The position numbers and the translations under genes were made by a program. From Ignavibacteria bacterium (GTDB lineage Bacteria; Bacteroidota; Ignavibacteria; Kapaibacteriales; UBA4661), in contig CANHDJ010000001.1 of NCBI GenBank assembly GCA_947459425.1, forward strand, positions 82,103 through 146,102: DNA of 64,000 nucleotides. Reading direction: 5' to 3'. Under the pieces are notes generated by a model, which saw nothing but the letters and a program-made list of their open reading frames with translations, searched no databases and had not been told where the DNA came from. Positions 1-9,135 of this stretch are shown in pieces; position 1 is the first letter of the stretch, and each line of letters opens with the position of its first letter.

Positions 1-437
1 TCGAAATAATCATAGAAAGAGAGTTTTTTTCCGGCATCATCCTGCTCGTTCCATTCTAAGCCGCCTCTGAGCGTCATATCCCACAAAATACGCTCGTACT
101 CTTCGGTAATAATCATTTTCAGCTTTGGTTTGCCCATAATACGGCGTGCAATATAGCGATTCGCAAGCGCCAGCGACTCCATACCGCCAACATGGTCGGC
201 GTGGCTATGCGTTGGCAAAATCACTTCTAAACCAGACATTTCCAATCCCGCCAAATTGTGCAGCGCCATCGGACCCGTCATACCAAAATCCACAACAACG
301 TGCGTATCACCCTGGACGATGATAAAATTCGTTTGAAACAACGTTTTTGCAAAGGCAGAACCCACACCGAGGAAAAAGATTTCCAGTGTGCCGTCATTTT
401 TCAGGCTAAGTTTGCCGTTTGCTGGGACAATACGCAT
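1..437 (-). CDS. Metallo-beta-lactamase-fold hydrolase (RNase Z-like), C-terminus cut by window edge
   Basis: Own minus-strand translation, absent from the ORF track because the stop is outside the window: MRIVPANGKLSLKNDGTLEIFFLGVGSAFAKTLFQTNFIIVQGDTHVVVDFGMTGP...EVILPTHSHADHVGGMESLALANRYI. Contains the HxHxDH metal motif (HSHADH). Confidence 0.85.
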   Translation of the reverse strand, partial: MRIVPANGKLSLKNDGTLEIFFLGVGSAFAKTLFQTNFIIVQGDTHVVVDFGMTGPMALHNLAGLEMSGLEVILPTHSHADHVGGMESLALANRYIARRIMGKPKLKMIITEEYERILWDMTLRGGLEWNEQDDAGKKLSFYDYF

Positions 438-619
438 ATTATGGCTACAAAAGGAGTTAGGACAAAAACATTCACAAAATGAAATACTATTCACAAGATA
501 AAAATAGGCTGTCAATCTACAATAAATAGAGGAATCTACAAAAAAAATTCACACTCTGGCTGGAACTTATCGTATTTTGTGGTCTTGCCGTTATTTTCCT
601 ATTTTTTGCTGCTTTTTCT

Positions 620-2293
620 ATGGAAACGCTTGTTTCGGTCTTGAATGACATAGCAACTCTTTTGGAATTAGGTGATGAAAATCCATTCAAAATCCGTGCC
701 ATCCAAAGCGCTGCCCGCGCACTAGATGACGCGGATATTGATTCGATGAGCTTGAACGAGATACTTGCGCTGCCTGGCGTTGGCAAAGGCACGGGCGAAC
801 TTATTGCCGAATTTCTGGAAACTGGCTCTATTGCTCAATACCACCAACTTTTGCAACAGATTCCCGAATCGGTGCTAGAAATGACGAGGCTTCGGGGGCT
901 GGGTGCAAAAAAAGTTCGATCGCTTTGGAAAGAACTCGGCATTCAATCTGTGAATGAACTTCACACAGCTTGTGAAACCTCGCGTGTAGCAGCGCTCAAA
1001 GGCTTTGGCGCAAAAACGCAGGCAAATATTCTTGAGGCTATTGTGCAGTATCGGAGTGCCCAATCTCGGTTTCATTTGCACAAAGCCATGCGCGAAGCAG
1101 AGCGTTTATGCGAGATTTGTCGCGCATTTGAGAGCATTCAAATAGCCGAAATTGCTGGCGAACTCCGCCAGGGCGAGGAAACGGCTTCGCGCATTGCCCT
1201 TGTTGTCTGTGGGGCAGATTTTGTGCATTTCGAGCAGCAGTGCAAGGAAAGCGGCTCAGAATTAGCACAGAGCGCATGGGAGGCAGAAACGCTCTGCGGT
1301 ACAAGCGCAAACGACATCCCTTTCACCATTCAATGGTCAACGCCGAGTACATTTGCTCTTTGCCTCCATGAATATTCCTCACAAGCGCCTTTTCATGCGG
1401 CATTTGTGCATCTTCGTCGTGAAAGAGGCATCGCAACTATCGGGGCGGCAAGCGAAGCAGAACTCTACGAACAATCTCATTTGCCGTTCATTCCGCCCGA
1501 ACTCCGCACAAATCCTGAACTCCTCAGTGATTCTCGTTTACCACACACACTGGAAAATCTCATTTCCCTTAGCGATATTCGCGGTACTGTCCACGTTCAT
1601 TCGACGTGGAGCGATGGAAAACACTCCATTCGCCAAATGGCAGAACGCGCAAAGGCACTAGGTTGCGAGTATATTGGCATTTGTGACCATAGCAAAACGG
1701 CAGTATATGCCAATGGCTTGAGCGAGGAGCGCCTCAAGCGCCAGCATGAGGAAATAGATGCACTTAACGCAGAAAATCTTGGTATTCATATTTTGAAGGG
1801 CATAGAATCAGATATTTTGACCGATGGCTCACTGGATTATTCGGACTCGGTGCTGGAAACGTTTGATATGGTCGTCGCGTCTGTCCATTCTGCCTTTACG
1901 CTTTCGCATGAGCAGATGACCAAGCGTCTTACACGCGCATTAGAACATCCGGCAACAACCATTTTAGGGCATCCGACAGGGCGATTACTTTTGAAGCGCA
2001 AGGGCTACACGTTTGATGTGGATGCTATTGTGGAAACGGCACGGAAACACGGCAAAGTCATTGAAATCAACGCAAATCCTTATCGTCTGGATTTTTCGGC
2101 AGAAAACGCGGTAAAAGCCCATAAAATGGGCGTTATGCTCTCTATCAATACCGATGCTCATAACTGCGAGGATTTAGCACAAATGCACTACGGAGTACAA
2201 GTAGCGCGACGGGCTGCACTTCCGCGCACAGCGATTCTGAATACACTGGGGCTGGATGATTTTCAAAAGCAGATTAAATTGATACGCCGATAA
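620..2293 (+). CDS. PolX-family protein: helix-hairpin-helix + degenerate X-family polymerase palm + PHP phosphoesterase
   Basis: HhH motifs (LPGVGKGTGELI, LRGLGAKKVRSLW); PHP motifs HVHSTWSDG, ICDHS, ESDIL, VHS, GHPTGR, NTDAHN. Confidence 0.9.
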   Translation: METLVSVLNDIATLLELGDENPFKIRAIQSAARALDDADIDSMSLNEILALPGVGKGTGELIAEFLETGSIAQYHQLLQQIPESVLEMTRLRGLGAKKVRSLWKELGIQSVNELHTACETSRVAALKGFGAKTQANILEAIVQYRSAQSRFHLHKAMREAERLCEICRAFESIQIAEIAGELRQGEETASRIALVVCGADFVHFEQQCKESGSELAQSAWEAETLCGTSANDIPFTIQWSTPSTFALCLHEYSSQAPFHAAFVHLRRERGIATIGAASEAELYEQSHLPFIPPELRTNPELLSDSRLPHTLENLISLSDIRGTVHVHSTWSDGKHSIRQMAERAKALGCEYIGICDHSKTAVYANGLSEERLKRQHEEIDALNAENLGIHILKGIESDILTDGSLDYSDSVLETFDMVVASVHSAFTLSHEQMTKRLTRALEHPATTILGHPTGRLLLKRKGYTFDVDAIVETARKHGKVIEINANPYRLDFSAENAVKAHKMGVMLSINTDAHNCEDLAQMHYGVQVARRAALPRTAILNTLGLDDFQKQIKLIRR

Positions 2294-2340
2294 AAAAAGC
2301 CCGATATTTTTCGCTTTAAGGGAAAATATCAGGCTTTTTC
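2292..2340. terminator. Bidirectional hairpin terminator between convergent genes
   Basis: aaaaaaagcccgatatttttcgctttaagggaaaatatcaggctttttc: imperfect stem with A-tract and T-tract flanks. Confidence 0.75.
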
Positions 2341-2357
2341 ATTACTGCCGCATTTGT

Positions 2358-2777
2358 TTATTTACCGCGCAATGCCTTGACTTCAGCAACCGTGACAGCG
2401 CCACCCGGATTGCCCCACGTGTTGTAAACGTAGGTAATGACGTTTGCTGCATCTTCATCGGTATAATTTTTGGGCAAAGCCACCATCACGCCATTAAATT
2501 TTTTGCCATTGACCGTGATTTCGCCTTTCAAGCCATTAACCACACTTTTGATAATCTCTTTTTTCGGCTTGCTTTTGATATAATCCGACCCGGCAAGCGG
2601 CGGATATACCGTTGAAAGCCCTTGCCCATTTGCCTGATGGCAGGTCTGGCAATAGGCTTTATAGACTTTTTCGCCTTTAGCAATTTGTGCGGCTTTGTCT
2701 TGAGCCGTAAGCGACGCAGTGTTGCCGAAAGCAATGGCTACTCCAAAGCACAGCAACGATTTCAAGAATGTTTTCAT
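2358..2777 (-). CDS. Class I cytochrome c (secreted, single haem)
   Basis: Signal peptide, then CQTCH haem motif, Y-PPLAGSDY segment and distal Met. Confidence 0.88.
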   Translation of the reverse strand: MKTFLKSLLCFGVAIAFGNTASLTAQDKAAQIAKGEKVYKAYCQTCHQANGQGLSTVYPPLAGSDYIKSKPKKEIIKSVVNGLKGEITVNGKKFNGVMVALPKNYTDEDAANVITYVYNTWGNPGGAVTVAEVKALRGK

Positions 2778-2946
2778 AGAACAATTGAATAAATGAAGCG
2801 AATGAATAGCGTCTGAATATCGAACGGAATATCAGACATTGGATAATTTTGTGTCAATCTCATAAACGTCTGTTGGACGGTTCTATTGCGTGTAAGCGTT
2901 TAATTGCTAACAACAACCTCTGATGTGCAAGTGCCGCGAGACAGCA

Positions 2947-3408
2947 CTACAACTTGGCGGAAGCCTCGTCTTTGGGTAGGCGTACCGCCAAAACGGAACA
3001 AGGCGCTGTCCGTAATACTTTTTCGGTCGTGCTGCCGAAAAGGAGATACTCCAAGCCTCGGCGACCATGCGTTCCCATGGCAATAATATCAATGGAAAAC
3101 TGTTCGGCATATCCATTAATGGCGAGGTCTGGATGGCTTTCCATCACCTTGATTTTCACCGCAAAGCCTTCATCAATAAGTGTTGCGGCGATACCTTGAA
3201 GTTTTTGCTCTGCCTGCTCAAAGGCGCGTCCTACAAGGTCAGCCATTGGAGCGCCTTCCCAAGAACCATAGGTGGAAAGCGGCTCTAAAACGTGCAAAAG
3301 GTGAATAGTCGCTTTGAGCGGTATGGCAATTTCTTTTGCGTATTTGAGTGCTTGCTCAGAATGTTTCGAGAAATCAAGCGGAACGAGAATATTTTGAATG
3401 GGTAACAT
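2947..3408 (-). CDS. Universal stress protein (UspA family)
   Basis: ILVPLDFSKHSEQALKYA... and GTHGRRGLEYLLFGSTTEKVLRTAPCSVLAVR. Confidence 0.93.
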   Translation of the reverse strand: MLPIQNILVPLDFSKHSEQALKYAKEIAIPLKATIHLLHVLEPLSTYGSWEGAPMADLVGRAFEQAEQKLQGIAATLIDEGFAVKIKVMESHPDLAINGYAEQFSIDIIAMGTHGRRGLEYLLFGSTTEKVLRTAPCSVLAVRLPKDEASAKL

Positions 3409-3482
3409 GATGACAATCTCCTAAAGATATGGTCGAAATATGTGTATTTTGTATATATTTTTCTAGACTCTAGTCTTCGTTT

Positions 3483-3565
3483 GGGCTTGATAAATCCGGC
3501 TTCAAGCCCTGTTTATTCCCCTTTATCAAATCTTCCGCGTCATAGATATATGATAAACAGGGCTT
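3483..3565. repeat. Inverted-repeat cluster able to form alternative hairpins
   Basis: aagccctgtttat (3504-3516) is the perfect inverse of ataaacagggctt (3553-3565); gggcttga (3483-3490) also pairs with tcaagccc (3502-3509). Confidence 0.65.
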
Positions 3566-3760
3566 GTCGAACCGGTTTCGGATGGTGTTTCTTTGTAACG
3601 GACACTGCTCAAAATCGCTTCAACTCCGCGCCGTTACCCCCTTCAAAGTGATCACCAATCTTCATAAATCATTTTAACAGTCATTGCGCTTTTCAGACTA
3701 TTTTATCTTTTTTAATCTTGCAATGCTTTGATACAGCATTGCAAGAAACAACTCGGAATC

Positions 3761-4267
3761 CTATTTGGTCTCGACTGGCTTACCTTTGCTGTTAATCGCA
3801 GCAAGCAGCATAGCGGGATTCATGGGTGCATCAGCATTTGCAAGCCGGACATTTAACTGATTCGCACGTTTTCCTAATTCCTCAAGCGTCAGCGATGTAC
3901 AAAGATGCTGCAACCGCGAACGCATTGATGTCCAGTTTTCGTGTGCTGGGCAGGGGTCGGCAACGCCGCATCCAGGCAAGCCAAAAAGACATTCTTTAAA
4001 AATATCTCCGCCATCAATAGCCTCAATCACATCGGCAAGACTAATATCGGACGCCTGACGAGCCAATGCCACACCACCATTGGGTCCGCGATAGGACATA
4101 AGCAATTTTGCTTGCGTTAAATTTTGCAACACTTTTGTCAAAAAGTGGAACGAAATATTGAGTTTTCCGGCAATTTCCTGAATCGAAACATACTCATTTC
4201 GCGGAAGGGAAGCCATATAAATTGCGGCTTGTACGCCGTAAACACAACTTTTCGAGAGCAGCATATC
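3761..4267 (-). CDS. Rrf2-family transcriptional regulator, likely Fe-S sensing
   Basis: MLLSKSCVYGVQAAIYMAS... winged helix, YRGPNGGVALAR, and cysteine cluster CLFGLPGCGVADPC. Start set at MLLSKS. Confidence 0.88.
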   Translation of the reverse strand, partial: DMLLSKSCVYGVQAAIYMASLPRNEYVSIQEIAGKLNISFHFLTKVLQNLTQAKLLMSYRGPNGGVALARQASDISLADVIEAIDGGDIFKECLFGLPGCGVADPCPAHENWTSMRSRLQHLCTSLTLEELGKRANQLNVRLANADAPMNPAMLLAAINSKGKPVETK

Positions 4268-4440
4268 AATCTCCATCAAATCTTAGTGAGAAGCAAATCT
4301 TTATCCTCGTAGTGTGCTTAATTTCCAAGTCTTGAGGTTTACATTAAAAATTTGTTGCTTCAGAATATTTATTCAGACAAAATACTCTTAATACAAATTA
4401 CACAATGCTTGTCAATTTGTCAAATTTTTTTATCGTATTT

Positions 4441-4818
4441 TTACTTATTCGCAGCATCCTCAGTAGCAGCAATAACTTCCAGCCGTTTTGCTTTTGGCAA
4501 ACTTGCTACAACAAGCCCGTAGGAATCATCAATCCACGAATAGACCACCGAATACGGCACAGAGCCATCCAGTGGCACCGTCAGCCAATGTTTTTTGTTC
4601 ATATGGTAGCCCGGTTGGACGCTCTCATACTCTGCACGGCGCTCAACTGCTTCGTCGGGGTCGCATTTTAGGTTCACGTGTCCCCAGTCATCACTTGCTG
4701 CCAGTGCGAACATTTTGCCCATAACTTTGTAAACCAGAGTAACATCGTCGAAGGGCAGTTCCTCCGTCGTATATGGCTTGGAAAGGCAGTATTGGCGAAG
4801 TTCTTCAAGGTGTATCAT
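4441..4818 (-). CDS. MmcQ/YjbR-family protein
   Basis: LRQYCLSKPYTTEELPFDDVTLVYKVMGKMFAL...NLKCDPDEAVERRAEYESVQPGYHMNKKHWLTV. Confidence 0.9.
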   Translation of the reverse strand: MIHLEELRQYCLSKPYTTEELPFDDVTLVYKVMGKMFALAASDDWGHVNLKCDPDEAVERRAEYESVQPGYHMNKKHWLTVPLDGSVPYSVVYSWIDDSYGLVVASLPKAKRLEVIAATEDAANK

Positions 4819-4820
4819 TG

Positions 4821-5912
4821 CTAAAAAGTCCCAAAAGAAGTGAGTGTTTCAATAAGGTGAATATACGCGGCAATGCCGTCTCGAATTTCGTCAAGAAGAA
4901 TAAACTCATTCGCTGTGTGGGAGCGCTCCGACACGCCGGGACCGATTTTTACCGACGGAAACGGCATAACAGATTGGTCAGAGAGCGTTGCTGACGCAAA
5001 TGTCGTTATACCAAGCCGCTCCGCCGAACGTACTATAGGGTGCGCGAGGCTAATACTTGACGGGCGCAATCGTACTGAGCGCGGCAGAACCTCACAATTA
5101 ACATGATCAGCGATAACAGCTAGAACTTCCTCATGCGTGTAAACATCCGTTGTGCGAACGTCCACAACAAAGCTACAACGGTCGGGAATCACATTGTGCT
5201 GCGTCCCAGCATTGATCATCGTCACGCTCATTTTGATGGGACCAAGAAACGGAGAGGTTTTGGGGAACTCAAAGCAATGAAACCACTGAATATTGTGCAT
5301 TGCTTTGTCAATGGCATTAATTCCCGTATTACGTGCGGCGTGTCCCGAAGCCCCGTGTGCCGTACAATCCAGCACCATTAAGCCTTTTTCTGCAACCGCC
5401 AAAGCGCATTCCGTCGGTTCGCCAACGATAGCTGCGCTAATGCTCCCAAGTTCCGGCAAGATAGATTCCACACCATTTTTACCAATAATTTCTTCTTCTG
5501 CCGTTGCCGCCATAATAAGATTAAACGGTAAATCGGGGCGCTCGTAGAAATGCACAAACGTTGCAAGAAGGCTGACAAGCGCCCCGCCCGCATCATTGCT
5601 GCCCAAGCCGTACAGTACGCCATTTTCCTCACTCGCTTCAAAAGGGTTGCGCGTCCAATCTTGATTTGGCTTGACGGTATCGTGGTGAGAATTGAGCAGA
5701 AGTGTAGGCTTGGAGGAATCAAAATGGCGATTGCACGACCAGATATTATTCATTTGCCGCGCCGTCGGGATAGCTCGTTCATGGAGAAATTCTTGAATGA
5801 GCGAAGCCGTTTTGTCTTCCTCGCGGCTCAAGGAAGGCGTAGCGATAAGAAGTTTGAGCAAAGCAATAGCTTCAGGAACAAGGTGTGGTGCGGGATGGGG
5901 AAGATTTAGCAT
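4821..5912 (-). CDS. M20-family deacylase, ArgE/DapE-type (probably N-acyl-citrulline/ornithine deacylase)
   Basis: LNSHHDTVKP, YGLGSNDAGGALVSLL, AATAEEEIIGKNG; next to argB and argF'. ORF start moved from 5990 to the internal Met MLNLPHP, removing the overlap with argB. Confidence 0.82.
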   Translation of the reverse strand: MLNLPHPAPHLVPEAIALLKLLIATPSLSREEDKTASLIQEFLHERAIPTARQMNNIWSCNRHFDSSKPTLLLNSHHDTVKPNQDWTRNPFEASEENGVLYGLGSNDAGGALVSLLATFVHFYERPDLPFNLIMAATAEEEIIGKNGVESILPELGSISAAIVGEPTECALAVAEKGLMVLDCTAHGASGHAARNTGINAIDKAMHNIQWFHCFEFPKTSPFLGPIKMSVTMINAGTQHNVIPDRCSFVVDVRTTDVYTHEEVLAVIADHVNCEVLPRSVRLRPSSISLAHPIVRSAERLGITTFASATLSDQSVMPFPSVKIGPGVSERSHTANEFILLDEIRDGIAAYIHLIETLTSFGTF

Positions 5913-5925
5913 AATATCAATAAAA

Positions 5926-6714
5926 TTATTCCGCAATAATGGTTGTCCCGACGGAGTCTGCGTTCTGCAAACGCCCGATAGAATTTGCACTCATAATCGT
6001 AACCGCTTGAACACCGCGCCGCAGCGCCGCAAAAGCATTATCCATCTTGGGAATCATTCCTTTAGCGATTGCTCCCGAAGCGCGAAGATGCTCATAATCT
6101 TGCGCCGTAATGCGCGGTATGACGGACGCTTCATCGGCAATATCCCGCAAAACGCCTTGTTTCTCGAAGCAATAAACTAAACGCACATCGTACCGACTTG
6201 CCAGTGATGATGCGATCTCGGCGGCAATCGTATCGGCATTCGTGTTGAGTATGTTTCCTGCGCCATCGTGCGTGAGCGGTGCTAAAACAGGCAAAAATCC
6301 TTGCTGGAGCAAGCTATCAAGCCGTTCAGCAGAGACCCTTTCGACATCGCCAACAAAACCATAATCCGTCGTTGGGTGTATCCGCTTTTTTGCACGGATG
6401 ATATCGCCGTCAGCACCCGTCAAGCCCAAAGCATTCACACCATGCGCTTGCAAGCCCGCCACAATGCGCTTATTGACAAGCCCGCCATAGACCATCGTTA
6501 CCACATCCAACGTCGCTTGGTCGGTGACGCGCCGTCCATCAATCATCTGCGTTGCGATGCCGAGGCGGGCACTGAGGTCGGTGGCAAGTTTTCCGCCGCC
6601 ATGGACAAGTATCCATGAGGCTTTCAGCGATGCAAGGTTGCTCAAAAATGCGGCAAGAGCATCGGCACTGTCAATAACATTACCACCGATTTTAATAACA
6701 ATAAGAGGATTCAT
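5926..6714 (-). CDS. argB: Acetylglutamate kinase
   Basis: VIKIGGNVIDS, VHGGGKLATDL, NTNADTIAAEIA, GMIPKMDNAFAAL. Confidence 0.93.
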   Translation of the reverse strand: MNPLIVIKIGGNVIDSADALAAFLSNLASLKASWILVHGGGKLATDLSARLGIATQMIDGRRVTDQATLDVVTMVYGGLVNKRIVAGLQAHGVNALGLTGADGDIIRAKKRIHPTTDYGFVGDVERVSAERLDSLLQQGFLPVLAPLTHDGAGNILNTNADTIAAEIASSLASRYDVRLVYCFEKQGVLRDIADEASVIPRITAQDYEHLRASGAIAKGMIPKMDNAFAALRRGVQAVTIMSANSIGRLQNADSVGTTIIAE

Positions 6715-6743
6715 TGGCAACAATGAGGCTGGAAAAGTGGGAA

Positions 6744-7724
6744 TTAGGACATTGCCGCTACCATTCGCTTGAGAACAGACTGCGCGGCGACAACCCGATT
6801 TTGCGCTTGCTGAATCACCAGTGATGAAGGGCTATCCAAGACTTCATCGGCAACTTCAACGTTTCGGCGCGTCGGAAGGCAGTGCATAAATTTTCCCTCA
6901 CGGGTCAGGCGCATTTTTTCGGCGGTAATTTTCCACGAAGGGTCTTTAGACAAGACTTTGCCGTAATTCTCACCATGAAACGCCGACCAGTTTTTCGCAT
7001 AAACAAAATCAGCATCGCGCAATGCTTCATCCTGATTTGTAATGACAGAAGCGCCTTGCGTGAAGGTTTCATCAAGTTCGTAGCCTTCGGGATGAGTAAT
7101 CACAAAGTCCACATCAGCACGAAGCATCCATTCGGCAAAAGAGTTCGGAACGGCTTGGGGCAATGCCTTCGGGTGAGGCGCCCAGGACAGAACGACCTTC
7201 GGACGGCGTTTCATTCCTTCGCGGCGGCGTACTTCCTCAATGGTGAGCAAATCGCTCAACGACTGGAGCGGGTGGCGAAGTGCGGACTCCAAGCTCACAA
7301 GCGGCTTTGCGGCATACTTTTGGAATTGCGTTAGCGTGTGTTCACTCGTGTCGGCAGCTTTATCCGTCAACGACGCAAAGGCACGAACCCCGATAATATC
7401 TGAGTATGAGCCAATCACGGCTGCGCCTTCTTTGATGTGTTCGACGGTATCGCCATCCATCACTGCGCCATCGTGCATCTCCAATTTCCAGCTTTCTGTG
7501 CCGACATTCACAACCATGGTGTTCATACCCAGATTCCATGCAGCTTTCTGGCTTGAAAGGCGTGTGCGAAGGCTGGAATTAAAAAAAACAAGAGCGAGAG
7601 TTTTATGCCGACCCATTTCGCTCCATGCAAGCGGCGTTTGCTTGATGTGGAGCGCTTCTTCAAGCAGCGAGGCAATATCGGGAACGTCGTGAACGCTTGT
7701 AAAAGCAGCAAAGGTATTGTTCAT
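6744..7724 (-). CDS. argF': N-acetyl- or N-succinyl-ornithine carbamoyltransferase
   Basis: FFNSSLRTRLSSQKAAWNLGMN, RHPLQSLSDLLTIEE, SWAPHPKALPQAVPNSFAEW, FMHCLPTRRN; resembles the Bacteroides-type N-acyl enzyme rather than classical OTC. Confidence 0.9.
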   Translation of the reverse strand: MNNTFAAFTSVHDVPDIASLLEEALHIKQTPLAWSEMGRHKTLALVFFNSSLRTRLSSQKAAWNLGMNTMVVNVGTESWKLEMHDGAVMDGDTVEHIKEGAAVIGSYSDIIGVRAFASLTDKAADTSEHTLTQFQKYAAKPLVSLESALRHPLQSLSDLLTIEEVRRREGMKRRPKVVLSWAPHPKALPQAVPNSFAEWMLRADVDFVITHPEGYELDETFTQGASVITNQDEALRDADFVYAKNWSAFHGENYGKVLSKDPSWKITAEKMRLTREGKFMHCLPTRRNVEVADEVLDSPSSLVIQQAQNRVVAAQSVLKRMVAAMS

Positions 7725-7731
7725 AATGGCA

Positions 7732-8850
7732 CTAGGAAAGAGACTCTCTCATTGAGCGTTCGACAAGCGGGATTTCAAGCCGGACACGGGTTTCGCCTTC
7801 TTCGCTTTGAATAAGAAAATGACCGTCATGGAGTTCAAGGAGTTTCAGCACAATGCTTAATCCTAGTCCAGAGCCTTGCTGCTCATAGACTTGTCGCTCG
7901 AATTGAGTGTATGCGCCGATAGCGGCTATTTGCTCAGAAGTCATTGTCCGTCCAAAATTTTTGACCTCAACAGTGTAGATGCGATCGTTATGACTGGCAA
8001 TAACGGTAATTGGAGTATCAGCACGCGAGTATTTCAGAGCGTTGTCAATAATTTCTTGTATCACTTTTGTAAAATACAGCGAACTCATCGCCAACGGAAC
8101 ATCATCGCATAGCGTCATTGTAACATCGTCAACACGAGATATTTCGTGTGTTTTGGAGAAAACAATCTCCTCAATAATACTCTTTGGTGATAAGACTGCA
8201 TCATAATTTTCAATATGAATTTTCGAGCGCTCACTGGCAAGTGAAACGAGTTTTGCGTAGAGCAAAAAATTCTGGACAAGGTGATGAATACGTCGTGCGG
8301 AGGTATTTAACTGTTCAAGCATTTCCAAGATTTCTTCACGCGAAAGCATATCGTAGCTGGAGAGCAGTAGTTCGGAAAAGCCCAGAATACCGCTCAACGG
8401 CGTTAAAAACTCATGCGGCAAGGACAAACTAATATTCGCCCTCAGTAACCGCAATTTTTCTTCTGCTGATTCCCGCACGGTATCAATCTTAGCGAGTCGC
8501 ATTTCAACGGCTTTGAGCAATTCTGCCACGCGAAAAGGCTTGGTGATGTAATCATCCGCTCCCAGATTCATCCCGTGCCGCAAATCGCTTGTATCGGCGC
8601 GGGCGGTCAGGAAAATAAACGGAATATTTGCCGTCGAAGCATTACCGCGAATCGCCCGTAAAGCGCCGTGTCCGTCCAATTCCGGCATCATCACGTCGCA
8701 AAGAATAATATCCGGCAAATGCTCTTTAGCAAGCGCAACGCCCACCGCACCATTGGGAGCGCTGACAGCCGCATAACCACTTGCTTCGAGGATTTCGACA
8801 ATGTTCTCGCGGACGAATTGTTCGTCTTCAATAACCAAAATTTTTTTCAT
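7732..8850 (-). CDS. Response regulator receiver / histidine kinase hybrid
   Basis: REC domain (ILVIEDEQFVRENIVE, DIILCDVMMPELDG, TKPF), H-box SLPHEFLTPLSGILGFSELL, N-box EIIDNALKYS, GSGLGLSIVLKLLELHDG. Start moved from 9027 to MKKILVIED. Confidence 0.9.
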   Translation of the reverse strand: MKKILVIEDEQFVRENIVEILEASGYAAVSAPNGAVGVALAKEHLPDIILCDVMMPELDGHGALRAIRGNASTANIPFIFLTARADTSDLRHGMNLGADDYITKPFRVAELLKAVEMRLAKIDTVRESAEEKLRLLRANISLSLPHEFLTPLSGILGFSELLLSSYDMLSREEILEMLEQLNTSARRIHHLVQNFLLYAKLVSLASERSKIHIENYDAVLSPKSIIEEIVFSKTHEISRVDDVTMTLCDDVPLAMSSLYFTKVIQEIIDNALKYSRADTPITVIASHNDRIYTVEVKNFGRTMTSEQIAAIGAYTQFERQVYEQQGSGLGLSIVLKLLELHDGHFLIQSEEGETRVRLEIPLVERSMRESLS

Positions 8851-9135
8851 TCTGTCAGAGCAAGAATGATGATAAAGAGTGTGACCGTTGCTGTATTGGA
8901 GTAGAATATACTCGAAACGCAAAGAGCAAAGATACATAAACAAACTTTTTTCTACCAATGCAATACGCAGTTTTTCGGGATTTTTCAGAAATTTTTTCAC
9001 GCTTAACGCAGAGAGAGTTTTCAGCAAAAAACAATTTTTCGTAAGTTTACAGGTTGCAATGATGATGATGCAAAATCAGAACAATAATTCACGTTCATTT
9101 TCAATCTTGTGAAACTCTTGGAAGGAGACCCCACA

